Assembly: GCF_965227365.1 (NCBI RefSeq)
Contig: NZ_OZ245754.1
Location: 1,550,001 to 1,614,000, forward strand
Source of the DNA: Hwanghaeella sp965227365
GTDB taxonomy: Bacteria > Pseudomonadota > Alphaproteobacteria > UBA8366 > Aestuariispiraceae
Reading direction: 5' to 3'
Length of the DNA: 64,000 bases
Shown here one piece after another: positions 46,372 to 54,536 of this stretch (position 1 is the stretch's first letter; every line of letters starts with the position of its first letter). The position numbers and the translations under genes are program-made. The notes under the pieces are model-generated. The model had not been told where the DNA came from. It made no database searches and saw only the letters and a program-made list of their open reading frames with translations.

Positions 46372-47223
46372 TCAGAAAGCGATACTGAGTTTTCTCACCA
46401 GGTCCTTCGCCCGCGCGGGCAGGTTCGGAACGGACAATAGATCACCATGCGCAAGCGGGGCCGTTCGAGGAATGTCATAGGCGGTGGCATTTATCGTGCC
46501 GCTGCTGTCCAATTCTTCTGTAAGTCGTCGTTGCTGCAGGTCTTTTTGGAAATCGACAAAGGGGGAGGTGCCTTCGGTCACCAGAATATAGCGCGGTTGC
46601 CCGACCCCGTTTTTCAGCAGTCTATGCGCGGTGATGATGGCTTCGCCGGAAAGATCCTCCATCCCGCCCATGCTGAACCGCAGCACCTCGCCGTGATGGA
46701 CAATGATCTTCAAGTCTAGTTCGCCAATTGCCGTACAGGCTTGGCAGGGACAGGCGTTTTCGCGGATCAAACTATCCTGTCGGGTATCGAAGGCCTGCAT
46801 GATTTCCATGAGGGCACGCCCGACATCCACCGGACCGGTCTTCGAAACGCTTGCGTAGAAAACCACGGCGTCTCCTTCCAGACGCATTGGACGAAAGGTG
46901 ACACTGCCCGCTTTCAGCACCGCGGCAAGCAGTTGCGCGATCACGTAATGGGCATGGGCGAGGCCCAGTTTGGAGAGCGACATGAAGCGCGTATAGCCGC
47001 TGATATCGGGGATCACGATCAGCAGGTCTTCCGGCTCTGTGGATGAAGGGAGGTCGGCGGGGTTTTCGTCGATGCGAAAGCGGTTACCGGGCTGCAGCCT
47101 TTCGAGCGCGGATTTGGGTGCCGGCCTGAGTTGATAGCCGAGAAACCCGGCGGCCAGGACGACCAGCAGCACCGGCACCAGCATCCAGACCATGAAACCA
47201 TGCTGGCCCGTTTCCATCATCAT
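46372..47223 (-). CDS. membrane-anchored DUF2652 / class III cyclase-like protein
   Basis: A 283-aa protein with one N-terminal membrane helix (FMVWMLVPVLLVVLAAGFLG) and a cytosolic domain like class III nucleotidyl cyclases (DUF2652 type). IVIPDISGYTRFM carries the first metal-binding Asp and MRLEGDAVVFY the second. LDLKIIVHHGEVLRFSMGGM and LSGEAIITAHRLLKNGVGQP follow. A CPCQAC motif in the middle may bind metal. Cyclase activity is plausible but unproven for this family. The start at ATG 47223 has GGAG upstream; an earlier ATG at 47265 has none. It ends the minus-strand run that also carries the copper operon, beyond that operon's terminator. Confidence 0.75.
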   Translation of the reverse strand: MMMETGQHGFMVWMLVPVLLVVLAAGFLGYQLRPAPKSALERLQPGNRFRIDENPADLPSSTEPEDLLIVIPDISGYTRFMSLSKLGLAHAHYVIAQLLAAVLKAGSVTFRPMRLEGDAVVFYASVSKTGPVDVGRALMEIMQAFDTRQDSLIRENACPCQACTAIGELDLKIIVHHGEVLRFSMGGMEDLSGEAIITAHRLLKNGVGQPRYILVTEGTSPFVDFQKDLQQRRLTEELDSSGTINATAYDIPRTAPLAHGDLLSVPNLPARAKDLVRKLSIAF

Positions 47224-47278
47224 TGTCGCATTACTCCATGCCGGCTCGCCGGCCGAGTCTATCATGGTTCGGAAGAGA

Positions 47279-47308
47279 GCGGGGCCGATCGCATGTCATC
47301 GGCCCCGC
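47279..47308. terminator. terminator after copB
   Basis: GCGGGGCCGAT, loop CGCATGTC, ATCGGCCCCGC: a perfect 11-bp stem 21 nt beyond the copB stop on the minus strand, followed there by CTCTCTTCC. It probably ends the copper operon transcript and separates it from the DUF2652 gene. Confidence 0.75.
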
Positions 47309-47329
47309 CATTCCACCCAATTGGCCGCG

Positions 47330-48043
47330 TCAGAACATGAAACGCGAGCCGATGACGAAATAAAGCTCGTCCTTCTCTTCGCCTTCCTCGGTCTTGAAGT
47401 CCGCCGTCTTGCCGAAGACGCGTTCGTAGTGAACACCGATATAGGGCGAGACGGTTCGGTCCACGAGGTCGTAGCTGAGGCGCGCGCCGACCTCCAGTTT
47501 CGGTCCGAAGGCACCGATGCCGATTTCCTCGTCGTCGCTGAAAGGCAGGTCCAGTTCGATACTGGGGATCAGCGTGACATAGTTCGTCAGCAAGGCCTCG
47601 TATTCCGCATCGATCCTGGCGCTTGTATCTCCGTTCTCGCTGACGAACAGGTCCAGGTCGACCTCGAACCATTGCGGCGCGAGGCCCTGGATGCCGAGGA
47701 CGCCGTACCAGCGGTCAGGCCCGTCCGGCGCGTCCAGGCGAACCCCCGCCTTGGCGTCGAAGAAGTCGGAGATCGGGATCTGGCCGACGAGGCGGTTCTC
47801 GAAAACCTCGAGCGTATCCTCCTTGTCATCGACGTATTCGCCCTCGCCGATATAGCGAAGTTTGAATTCGTCGGTGCCGATCACCCCGTCGACATCCCAG
47901 GCGGCGACCTCGGCATCGTTGCTGATACGGTATTCGAACTGTTCCGCCTGGACTCCCCAGATCAGCTGTTCGGCCTGGGCCGGAAACAGGGGAAGCAGTA
48001 CCGTCAGAGCGGCCGCGGCGGATGTGGCGATGTGTTTCCGCAT
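47330..48043 (-). CDS. copB: copper resistance protein B
   Basis: A 237-aa outer-membrane beta-barrel protein of the CopB/PcoB family, which helps keep copper out of the periplasm. A signal peptide (ATSAAAALTVLLPLFPAQA) is followed by QLIWGVQAEQFEYRISNDAE, FVSENGDTSARIDAEYEALL, GPKLEVGARLSYDLVDRTVS, SPYIGVHYERVFGKTADF and the C-terminal GSRFMF, ending in Phe as barrels do. The Met/His-rich N-terminal stretch of many CopB proteins is absent. It starts 4 nt after the copA stop. Confidence 0.93.
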   Translation of the reverse strand: MRKHIATSAAAALTVLLPLFPAQAEQLIWGVQAEQFEYRISNDAEVAAWDVDGVIGTDEFKLRYIGEGEYVDDKEDTLEVFENRLVGQIPISDFFDAKAGVRLDAPDGPDRWYGVLGIQGLAPQWFEVDLDLFVSENGDTSARIDAEYEALLTNYVTLIPSIELDLPFSDDEEIGIGAFGPKLEVGARLSYDLVDRTVSPYIGVHYERVFGKTADFKTEEGEEKDELYFVIGSRFMF

Positions 48044-48047
48044 GCGA

Positions 48048-49862
48048 TCACCCTCCCGTCTTCATGCTGTGTTCCGCGGCGGCCTGTTTCGGGCCGCCCT
48101 CGACGATCACCTTGCGGAACATGCCGCTGTCGGCGTGGTAGGACAGATGGCAATGGAAGGCCCATTGTCCGGGCGCGTCGACCTCGGTTTCCATAAAGAC
48201 GGTCGTACCGGGCGACACGCTGACCACGTGCTTCACCGGGTTGCGCTTGCCGCTGCCGGTATCAATGATCGACCACATGCCGTGCAGATGCATGGGGTGG
48301 GTCATCATCGTCTCGTTGACGAATTTAAAGCGCACCCGCTCGCCGTATTGCAGACGGATCGGATCGGCGTCCTTGTATTTCACGCCGTTGATCGACCAGA
48401 TGTAGCGTTCCATGTTGCCGGTCAGGCGCAGTTCGATTTCCCGGGTCGCATCGCGATGCTCGTACAGCGGCTTATGGGCCTTCAGGTCGGCATAGGACAG
48501 GAACTTCCCGCCGTTTGCCGCTTTCGGGGCCAGCCCGCTGCCCGGTGCATAGAACGGATCGGCTTTTTCCATGGCCATGCCGCCATGCGCGGAATGATCC
48601 ATCCCCTTCATGCCGCCGTGGGCCATGCCTTGCATCACCGTGCCGTCGGGCATCGTGTGGCTGCCAGAAGACATCTGGCTGTGGTCCATGCCCTGCATGG
48701 CGCCGTGGGACATGCCCGCCATCGTGCTGCCGTCGGCCATGGTGTGTGTGCCAGAAGACATCCGGCTGTGGTCCATGCCCTGCATGCCGCCATGACCTTC
48801 ATGGGCCATGCCCATATCCGCCATGGTCAACAGTGGGTCTTCGCGCAGGGCAGGTACCTCTGCTTCCATGCCTTCCCGCGGCGCCAGCGTGCCGCGGGCA
48901 TAGGCGGTGCGGCCCATGGATTCGGCGAAGACGGTGTAGGCCTTGTCCTCCTCTGGTCGGACGATGACGTCATAGGTTTCCGCCACGGCGATCCGGAATT
49001 CGTCCACGGTGACGGGCAGCACATTGTTCCCGTCCGCCTGCACGACGGTCATTTTCAGGCCCGGTATGCGGATGTCGAAATAGGTCATGGCGGAGGAGTT
49101 GATGAAGCGCAGGCGGACCCGCTCACCCGGCTTGAACAGACCGGTCCAGTTCTGTTCCGGCCCCTTGCCGTTGATCAGGGGCGTGAAACCCTGAACGTCC
49201 TCGATATCGGTCGGCATCATCCGCATTTCGCCCCAGGCCTTGCGGTCGGCAAGTGCCGCGTCGAACCCCATTTCGCTGGCATCCGACAGGAAGTCGCCGA
49301 AGGTCCGTTGCTTGCGGTTGTAGTAGTCCGGCGAGAGTTTCAGGTTCCGCATCACGCGATTGCCGGAATGCGGGTGGGCGTCGGTCAGTTGCACGACATA
49401 TTCACGGTCGTAGCGGAACGGCTCCCGGTCCTTCGGTTCGATCACGATCGCGCCATAGGCGCCGTCCGGTTCCTGAAAGCCGCTATGGCTGTGGAACCAA
49501 TAGGTGCCGGACTGAACGATCGGGAAGCGGTAGGTGAAGGTCTCACCGGGGGCGATGCCCGGATAGCTGATCTTCGGCACGCCGTCCTGCTGATAGGGCA
49601 GGATCAGCCCATGCCAGTGGATCGAGGTCGATTCCGACAGGTTGTTCGTCACGTTGATGACGACATCCTCGCCTTCCTTGAACCGCAGCACTGGGCCGGG
49701 GGAGGCCCCGTTATACCCGATGCCGGTTTTCTTGAAGTCGCCCGTGTCGATGGTCACTTCGTCCACGGTCAGATTGTAGGTCCCGGCCTGGACGGCTCCC
49801 GCCGCCGTGGTCGCGAGACCCAGCCCGAGCGTCGCCGCCCGGGCCAGGATCATAGCTTTCAT
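48048..49862 (-). CDS. copA: copper resistance multicopper oxidase
   Basis: A 604-aa periplasmic laccase-like oxidase of the CopA/PcoA family, oxidising Cu(I) and other substrates. All four copper-binding clusters are visible: TSIHWHGLILP, TYWFHSHSGFQ, THPMHLHGMW and WAFHCHLSYHADSGMF. Residues ~345-430 form a Met/His-rich insert with repeated GMDHS, GMxHG and HTMxDG units, typical of copper-handling members. The signal peptide (ILARAATLGLGLATTAAGAV) lacks the twin-arginine motif usual in CopA. Flanked by a cupredoxin (19 nt) and copB (4 nt). Confidence 0.95.
   Translation of the reverse strand: MKAMILARAATLGLGLATTAAGAVQAGTYNLTVDEVTIDTGDFKKTGIGYNGASPGPVLRFKEGEDVVINVTNNLSESTSIHWHGLILPYQQDGVPKISYPGIAPGETFTYRFPIVQSGTYWFHSHSGFQEPDGAYGAIVIEPKDREPFRYDREYVVQLTDAHPHSGNRVMRNLKLSPDYYNRKQRTFGDFLSDASEMGFDAALADRKAWGEMRMMPTDIEDVQGFTPLINGKGPEQNWTGLFKPGERVRLRFINSSAMTYFDIRIPGLKMTVVQADGNNVLPVTVDEFRIAVAETYDVIVRPEEDKAYTVFAESMGRTAYARGTLAPREGMEAEVPALREDPLLTMADMGMAHEGHGGMQGMDHSRMSSGTHTMADGSTMAGMSHGAMQGMDHSQMSSGSHTMPDGTVMQGMAHGGMKGMDHSAHGGMAMEKADPFYAPGSGLAPKAANGGKFLSYADLKAHKPLYEHRDATREIELRLTGNMERYIWSINGVKYKDADPIRLQYGERVRFKFVNETMMTHPMHLHGMWSIIDTGSGKRNPVKHVVSVSPGTTVFMETEVDAPGQWAFHCHLSYHADSGMFRKVIVEGGPKQAAAEHSMKTGG
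48664..48785. repeat. two near-identical 35-bp repeats inside copA
   Basis: The 35-bp block starting CCAGAAGACATC at 48664 recurs at 48751 with one mismatch, an 87-bp (29-residue) period. It encodes the Met/His-rich copper-binding repeat MQGMDHSxMSSGxHTM of CopA. The close DNA match suggests recent internal duplication of the metal-binding insert. Confidence 0.75.
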
Positions 49863-49881
49863 GGTCTTGTTTGCTCCCGGA

Positions 49882-50433
49882 TCAGTGCGACAGACGGATC
49901 TTGCCCGTCATCCCGGCGTCATAGTGACCGGGAACGTTGCAGGCGAATTCCAGCGCGGCGTGATCGGGGAATTTCCAGATGATCTCGCCGGTCTTGCCGG
50001 GTTCCAGAAGGATGCTGTTACCTTCCTCATGCATGCCATGGCCCATGGTCGCTTGCATATGCTTGGCCGCTTCATGGTTGATGCGGTCCGGCTCCAACAC
50101 GCCGTGCTCCATCATCATCATCATTTCCGGCGCGTGGTCCTTGTGCATCCCCGGCGTGGCGATGCTGAATTCATGCACGAACTCGCCTTTGTTGGTGACG
50201 ACGAAACGCACGGTCTCCCCTTCCTCGATGTCCAGGGACTCGGGTTCGTAATAATTGTCGAACATGGTCACTTCGATGGTGCGGGAGACGTCGCCCGGAT
50301 TGCCGGGGGCGCCGTGCGGTCCGGCGCCGTGACCGCCGCCGTGTTCTCCGGCCGCCAAGGCCGGAACTGTGACCGCGGACAAGGGAAGGGTGACGGCCAT
50401 CGCGGCCGCCAGAAGGATGCTTTTGGCTTTCAT
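49882..50433 (-). CDS. periplasmic cupredoxin
   Basis: A 183-aa plastocyanin/azurin-like protein. A signal peptide (KSILLAAAMAVTLPLSAVTV) is followed by a His/Gly-rich stretch (GEHGGGHGAGPHGAPGNPGD) and a cupredoxin fold. The type 1 copper ligands are likely His in GEFVHEFSI, Cys and His in FACNVPGHYDAGM, and the final Met. A His/Met-rich loop (MHKDHAPEMMMMMEHG, AAKHMQATMGHGMHEE) adds further copper sites. Such proteins accompany CopA and may pass electrons or copper to it. Part of the copper operon, 66 bp after the first gene. Confidence 0.9.
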   Translation of the reverse strand: MKAKSILLAAAMAVTLPLSAVTVPALAAGEHGGGHGAGPHGAPGNPGDVSRTIEVTMFDNYYEPESLDIEEGETVRFVVTNKGEFVHEFSIATPGMHKDHAPEMMMMMEHGVLEPDRINHEAAKHMQATMGHGMHEEGNSILLEPGKTGEIIWKFPDHAALEFACNVPGHYDAGMTGKIRLSH

Positions 50434-50499
50434 GGAAAACTCCTGAAATCTGAACTGACTGTGGTTCGCGCGCAGAGTGCGCGCCTATGGTGTCGAGGT

Positions 50500-50835
50500 T
50501 CAGACTCTCGGAGGACGCAGTTCCGTTTTGGGCCGATGCTTCGCCTTGCGGCGGTCGTTGACCAGCCCGATACCGTCGGTCGGGTTATAGGAGACAGCGG
50601 CGCCGGTCAGGCCGAAATCCGGGGCGATGACGCTGCAATGGCCGGGCAGCATCTCGCAATGCCCGGTGCCTGGATTGTCGGTCCCTTGGTGATCGGCGTC
50701 GTGCATGTCGCCATGGCTGCTGCCGGCCATCGCCATGGGTTTCGCCCCATGGTCGTGGCTCATGCCCTGCGCCGCCGAAAGCACGGCGATGCCGATGGCG
50801 AAGACGCAGATGATGGTGCCGATCAGCCGTTTCAT
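50500..50835 (-). CDS. small exported His/Met-rich protein, first gene of the copper operon
   Basis: A 111-aa protein. The hydrophobic start KRLIGTIICVFAIGIAVLSA is a signal peptide or anchor. MSHDHGAKPMAMAGSSHGDM and HDADHQGTDNPGTGHCEMLP follow, rich in His and Met and with two cysteines, consistent with metal binding. The basic C-terminus is unremarkable. No family name can be given; position and composition point to copper handling. Its ATG at 50835 lies 17 nt downstream of a CueR-like dyad on its own strand. Confidence 0.7.
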   Translation of the reverse strand: MKRLIGTIICVFAIGIAVLSAAQGMSHDHGAKPMAMAGSSHGDMHDADHQGTDNPGTGHCEMLPGHCSVIAPDFGLTGAAVSYNPTDGIGLVNDRRKAKHRPKTELRPPRV

Positions 50836-50851
50836 GGCTACAGATGTGGGG

Positions 50852-50873
50852 CTTCCCCCAACGGGAAGGTCAA
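50852..50873 (-). promoter_or_regulatory. CueR-like (MerR-family) promoter of the copper operon
   Basis: On the minus strand the sequence reads TTGACCTTCCC, then GTTGG, then GGGAAG. This is a -35 hexamer TTGACC overlapping the perfect 6-bp dyad CTTCCC/GGGAAG with a 5-base centre (50852-50868). The layout matches CueR/HmrR operators, where the regulator twists a long spacer. The -10 box is weak. No merR-family gene lies in this window, so the regulator must be encoded elsewhere (inference). Confidence 0.65.
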
Positions 50874-50895
50874 GCGCTTTCGTGTGGCCCGATGA

Positions 50896-52221
50896 TCAGG
50901 CGGCGCCGTCCTGGATTGTCGCTGCGGCCTGGGTGAAGACATCGCGCAGGGATTTGTGGCGCTCTTCCAGGCCGGCCATGCAATAGCTGTTCAGGAATTG
51001 CCGGCCGGCGAACAGGGCCTGATCGACCGGGCTGACTTCCGCTTCGGCGCAGGTCTCGGCCCAGTGTTCCGCGATCGTCGTGATCTGGGTTTCGATCACG
51101 GCGAGGGCCTCGGCCTCGCTCAACTGATAGTCGGCGGCGGCGGAGAGGCAGGTTTCCAGGGTGCTGGACCGGTCCTCTCCCTTTATCAGCATGGCCTGGG
51201 TCGCGATATTACCGGTGCGGCCCTGCGGACAGATGTCATAGGCCGGGGTCAGGGACAGCATGCGGCCGTCCCAGAAGGCCGCGTGGTTGCGCGCATGGTC
51301 GTCTGTATTGCCGCACAGGATGTTGAAGCAGATCCGGCCGAAAAGTTCCCGCAGGGTCCGTTTCGGGTTCGAGAAGCGGTGCCGGACGATTTCTGCCAGA
51401 TCCTCGTAGGAGGCATATCGCGCCATCATCTCGTCCATGCCGAACAGGGTCAACGCCGAGACCATGGATCGGCGGGCCCAGCCGTCGCCGCTCTTGTCCC
51501 GGTCGAAGCGCTCGATCAACAGCACATCCTTGCCGGCGGCATGGGTGAGGGCGACGGGGGCGACGTCCAATCCGCAACGCGCGGCCAGCCGCATGGCGAT
51601 GAATTCGGCCTTCACGACACTGTACAGGTCGACGCCCGACGAAAACTTGGCGATGAATTTCCTGTCATCCGCATCGATCAGCGCTTTGGGTCTGGCGCCG
51701 CCGATCGAGGTGCCGTGGTTGAGCGCCTGGTCCAGGGCCGGGGTGATCGGCAATCCCCGCTCGATATGATCGGCCGCGTCCAGCAGTTCCTCCAACTCCG
51801 CCGCGGCGGTGAGCCGGGGGACGTATTCCGTCGGCGAGGCCTGGAAGTCGAGCGCGCCGATCCGGTCCGAGCCCGATTGCAGCAGGAAGGTGAGCTCTCC
51901 CAGATCGGGCACGTCCCGGGCATCCGGTTTCATGCCCGTCATGCGGTTGATGATGACGCGCCGCCCCCAGGCATCGGGGGACCCGTCGCGGATGCAGCTT
52001 GCCATCGACAACCCGTCCAGCGGCTCGATCCTGCCCGCCTGCAGCGGCAGTTCGGGTTCGTAGAGCGGGATGGCGTTCGGCCGGCCGCGATAGCTGCTGC
52101 CATAGTTGAAGACCAGCCGCGAGCCTTCCGCCGTCAGCCGGCCGGCGACGACGGGATCGGTCTCCCCGGGCAGCCAGGTCCAGACATAGACCTCGGTCGG
52201 TGCCTGCGCCTCAGAAGTCAT
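50896..52221 (-). CDS. hipA: HipA-type serine/threonine kinase toxin
   Basis: A 441-aa HipA-family kinase; E. coli HipA phosphorylates GltX and causes growth arrest. Motifs: an N-terminal subdomain (VVAGRLTAEGSRLVFNYGSS), the Gly-rich loop GTSIGGARPKALI, DRKFIAKFSS (ATP lysine), VLLIERFDRD, the catalytic GNTDDHARNHAAFWDG and the metal loop LTPAYDICP. The kinase looks intact. It overlaps hipB by 11 bp, the usual operon. The C-terminus matches the truncated remnant at 45221-45611. It lies directly upstream of the copper operon promoter. Confidence 0.92.
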   Translation of the reverse strand: MTSEAQAPTEVYVWTWLPGETDPVVAGRLTAEGSRLVFNYGSSYRGRPNAIPLYEPELPLQAGRIEPLDGLSMASCIRDGSPDAWGRRVIINRMTGMKPDARDVPDLGELTFLLQSGSDRIGALDFQASPTEYVPRLTAAAELEELLDAADHIERGLPITPALDQALNHGTSIGGARPKALIDADDRKFIAKFSSGVDLYSVVKAEFIAMRLAARCGLDVAPVALTHAAGKDVLLIERFDRDKSGDGWARRSMVSALTLFGMDEMMARYASYEDLAEIVRHRFSNPKRTLRELFGRICFNILCGNTDDHARNHAAFWDGRMLSLTPAYDICPQGRTGNIATQAMLIKGEDRSSTLETCLSAAADYQLSEAEALAVIETQITTIAEHWAETCAEAEVSPVDQALFAGRQFLNSYCMAGLEERHKSLRDVFTQAAATIQDGAA

Positions 52222-52543
52222 CGATCACCTCGCCTTTCGCCCGGCGGACGCTTTGCGGCATCAGCGTCAGTTTTTCGGACAGCCTCCTGTCCTGCACCGC
52301 CAGCGTCCGGGCATCCGGTTCGAACAAAGGCACGCCGACGATGGCCGCCAGTTCGAAAACGGTTCCGATCTCCGGCCCCGGCGCGCCCTTTTCGATGCTG
52401 TAAAGCGTGGTGCGGCTGATCCCGGCACGCTCCGCCAGGTCCTGGGCCGTCATGCCGCGCTCGATCCGGCCGAGGCGGATGAGGTTGCCCAGGATCGACA
52501 GGGCCTGGCGCGTACGGCGGGAATAAGTTCTCTTGCGTTTCAT
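52211..52543 (-). CDS. hipB: HipB-type HTH antitoxin
   Basis: A 110-aa XRE-family protein: RQALSILGNLIRLGRIERGM, then TAQDLAERAGISRTTLYSIE and KGAPGPEIGTVFELAAIVGV. It is the expected DNA-binding antitoxin of the HipA kinase and autorepressor of the operon. It starts at ATG 52543 and overlaps hipA by 11 bp. Near-palindromic repeats lie just upstream. Confidence 0.9.
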   Translation of the reverse strand: MKRKRTYSRRTRQALSILGNLIRLGRIERGMTAQDLAERAGISRTTLYSIEKGAPGPEIGTVFELAAIVGVPLFEPDARTLAVQDRRLSEKLTLMPQSVRRAKGEVIDDF

Positions 52544-52557
52544 CGTCTGGTTATGGT

Positions 52558-52684
52558 GTTCAATTAATTAAGCTTTTAAAGCCTGATGATTAATATAATG
52601 AACAAAGTAATGCGAACGGTCACTTTTTTCAAGGCGGCGCCCATTAAACTGAACGTAAGCAGTGTAAGGTTCGATTAATTGAAC
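52558..52684. promoter_or_regulatory. two near-palindromic repeats upstream of hipBA
   Basis: GTTCAATTAATTAAGC (52558-52573) and GTTCGATTAATTGAAC (52669-52684) share the core GTTCRATTAATT; the second is a palindrome with one mismatch. They frame an AT-rich 111-bp interval that must carry the hipBA promoter. HipB proteins bind pairs of such sites, so these are probable operators (inference). Confidence 0.55.
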
Positions 52685-52719
52685 ATTTTAGTTCTGGTCG
52701 GGGCGCTGATCCTGGCGCG

Positions 52720-54270
52720 TCAGCTCACCGGGGCGGCGCCGCCTTGCTCGGTGCGTCGGGCGATGAAGGCATCCAGCGCCTCGATCCGGGCGGGATCGTG
52801 TGCCGGCGGGGCATAGTCGGCCAGCTTCTGTTTCCACAGATCGGTGGCGCGTTGATCCGCCGTTCTGGCGCCGGCCTCCGACCAGGTGCCGAAATTCGAC
52901 CAGTCCGCGACCAGCGGTTCGTAAAAGGCGGTCTGATACCGGCTCATCGTGTGGTCGCCGGCAAAGAAATGGCCGCCGGGCGCCACCGCGGCGATGGCGT
53001 CGAATCCGATGTCCTCCGTCGTGCCGGGGGGCGGGGTGCAAAGCTCCGCCAGGGTCTGCACCGCTTCCAGATCGATCATCATCTTCTCGAAGGAGAAGGT
53101 AAGCCCGCCTTCGAGCCAACCGGCCGAATGCACCACATGGGTGGCGCCCGCCATCAGGCAGGCCCACAGGCTCATCACCGTCTCCGTCGAGGCCTGGGCG
53201 TCGGCCACATTGGCGGCGCTGGCGGCGGCCGCGCGCCAGGGTAGGCCGATCAGCCGCGCCAATTGCCCGGACCCGAGCGTCGCGGTCACATGTTCCGGCG
53301 TGCCGAAGGCGGGGGAGCCGGATTTCATGTCCACGTTGGAACTGAAACTGCCATACATCACCGGCGCGCCGGGCCGGACCAGTTGGGCCAGCGCGATGGC
53401 GGCAAGCGCTTCGGCATGCTGCAGGGTGATCGCACCGGCCACCGTGATCGGCGCCATGGCCCCGGCCAGGCAGAAAGGGGTGACGATCGACATCTGTCCT
53501 GCCTTGGCGAAATCGATCAGCCCCTGCGCCATCGGAATGTCGAGCGTGCGCGGCGAGTTCGTGTTGATGATCGTATAGGTCCAGGCATCGGCCAGGAACG
53601 CGTCCCGGTCCAATCCGCGCATCAGGCGGATCATCTCCATCCCGTCCTCCACCTGCGGCGTGCCGCGGGCATAGAGGAAACAGGGTTTGTCGCTCAAGGT
53701 CAGGCCGCCGCGGGTCATGGCATAGTGGCGGAGGTGGATCGGCACGTCCTGCGGTTCCACCGTCGGGCCGATCGTATGCAGAACGTCGAAGCCCTGAACC
53801 AGTTTCACCGTGTCCAAGAAATCCTCGAGCGAGCCCGGACGCCGGCCGCGTTCCCGGTCGGTCGCGTGGGGACAGCCGGCCCCGGCCTGGAAGGACAATG
53901 CGCCCAGTTCCATCACCTGGTCGCGGTCCGGCACCGCGCCGCGCAGTCGGAAGCTTTTCGGCGCGGATGCGAGTGCGCTTTCCACGACCTCCCGACCCAG
54001 GCGCACCATCTCGGTCTCGTCGTCAACCAGGGCGCCAGCGCGGCGGTAGATGTCGCGGGCCTCCGGCAGCAGGACCTTGATCCCCAATTCTTCCAGGATG
54101 CGCAGCGCCGTGGTGTGCATTTCCGCGATCTGATCGTCGCTGAAGGCCGGTTGTGGACTGAAAGGGTTGTGAAGCCGGCGGTAGTCGATCCGCCGTTCCG
54201 GTTTCGCCGCCGCCGGGCTTGCCCGCCGCCGTGATTTTCGTGCCCGTCGCGCCGCGTCGTCCATCACCAT
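52720..54270 (-). CDS. MttB-family (trimethylamine/betaine) methyltransferase, non-pyrrolysine
   Basis: A 516-aa TIM-barrel methyltransferase of the MttB superfamily. Family segments: ALRILEELGIKVLLPEARDI, GRPGSLEDFLDTVKLVQGFD, GLTLSDKPCFLYARGTPQVE, AYTIINTNSPRTLDIPMAQG-like positions ~245-265, MYGSFSSNVDMKSGSPAFGT and HVVHSAGWLEGGLTFSFEKM. It reads through without an amber codon, so it belongs to the non-pyrrolysine branch, whose known members demethylate glycine betaine and related compounds to a corrinoid protein. No corrinoid protein gene is adjacent. GGGAGG before ATG 54270 fixes the start. The N-terminal Arg-rich tail (RRARKSRRR) is unusual. Confidence 0.86.
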   Translation of the reverse strand: MVMDDAARRARKSRRRASPAAAKPERRIDYRRLHNPFSPQPAFSDDQIAEMHTTALRILEELGIKVLLPEARDIYRRAGALVDDETEMVRLGREVVESALASAPKSFRLRGAVPDRDQVMELGALSFQAGAGCPHATDRERGRRPGSLEDFLDTVKLVQGFDVLHTIGPTVEPQDVPIHLRHYAMTRGGLTLSDKPCFLYARGTPQVEDGMEMIRLMRGLDRDAFLADAWTYTIINTNSPRTLDIPMAQGLIDFAKAGQMSIVTPFCLAGAMAPITVAGAITLQHAEALAAIALAQLVRPGAPVMYGSFSSNVDMKSGSPAFGTPEHVTATLGSGQLARLIGLPWRAAAASAANVADAQASTETVMSLWACLMAGATHVVHSAGWLEGGLTFSFEKMMIDLEAVQTLAELCTPPPGTTEDIGFDAIAAVAPGGHFFAGDHTMSRYQTAFYEPLVADWSNFGTWSEAGARTADQRATDLWKQKLADYAPPAHDPARIEALDAFIARRTEQGGAAPVS

Positions 54271-54422
54271 GATACCTCCCCGGCGGAGAGTGAAGCGAAA
54301 GCGGTTCCGGTGCAAGCCTCTGTAAATATTGGCTGTTTCATCGATGGTCCGGGATGCGGAGCCGGGTAGTGCGGGAGTCACGCAACCGGCAACCGCGAAT
54401 GCGTGGAATTTTAGGAAACAGC

Positions 54423-54458
54423 GATAAGAATGTTGTTCTTATCCGAAGCGATAAGAGT
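54423..54458. promoter_or_regulatory. GATAAGA repeats before a small unknown gene
   Basis: GATAAGAA, TGTTG, TTCTTATC is a perfect 8-bp inverted repeat (54423-54443), followed by a third copy GCGATAAGAG at 54449-54458. It lies ~80 bp upstream of ATG 54537 in a 266-bp gap between divergent genes. It looks like an operator, but no regulator can be named. Confidence 0.5.
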
Positions 54459-54536
54459 CGCCTTGGCCAACGAATTCCACAATCTTCCAGCTTGAGGGGT
54501 GCAGGTCCGGATTCGGATGGGACGGAGGCTACGCAG

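Noticed and set aside
52720..54270. Pyrrolysine-containing MttB
   Set aside because: The frame has no internal amber codon; the family assignment is to the non-pyrrolysine branch.
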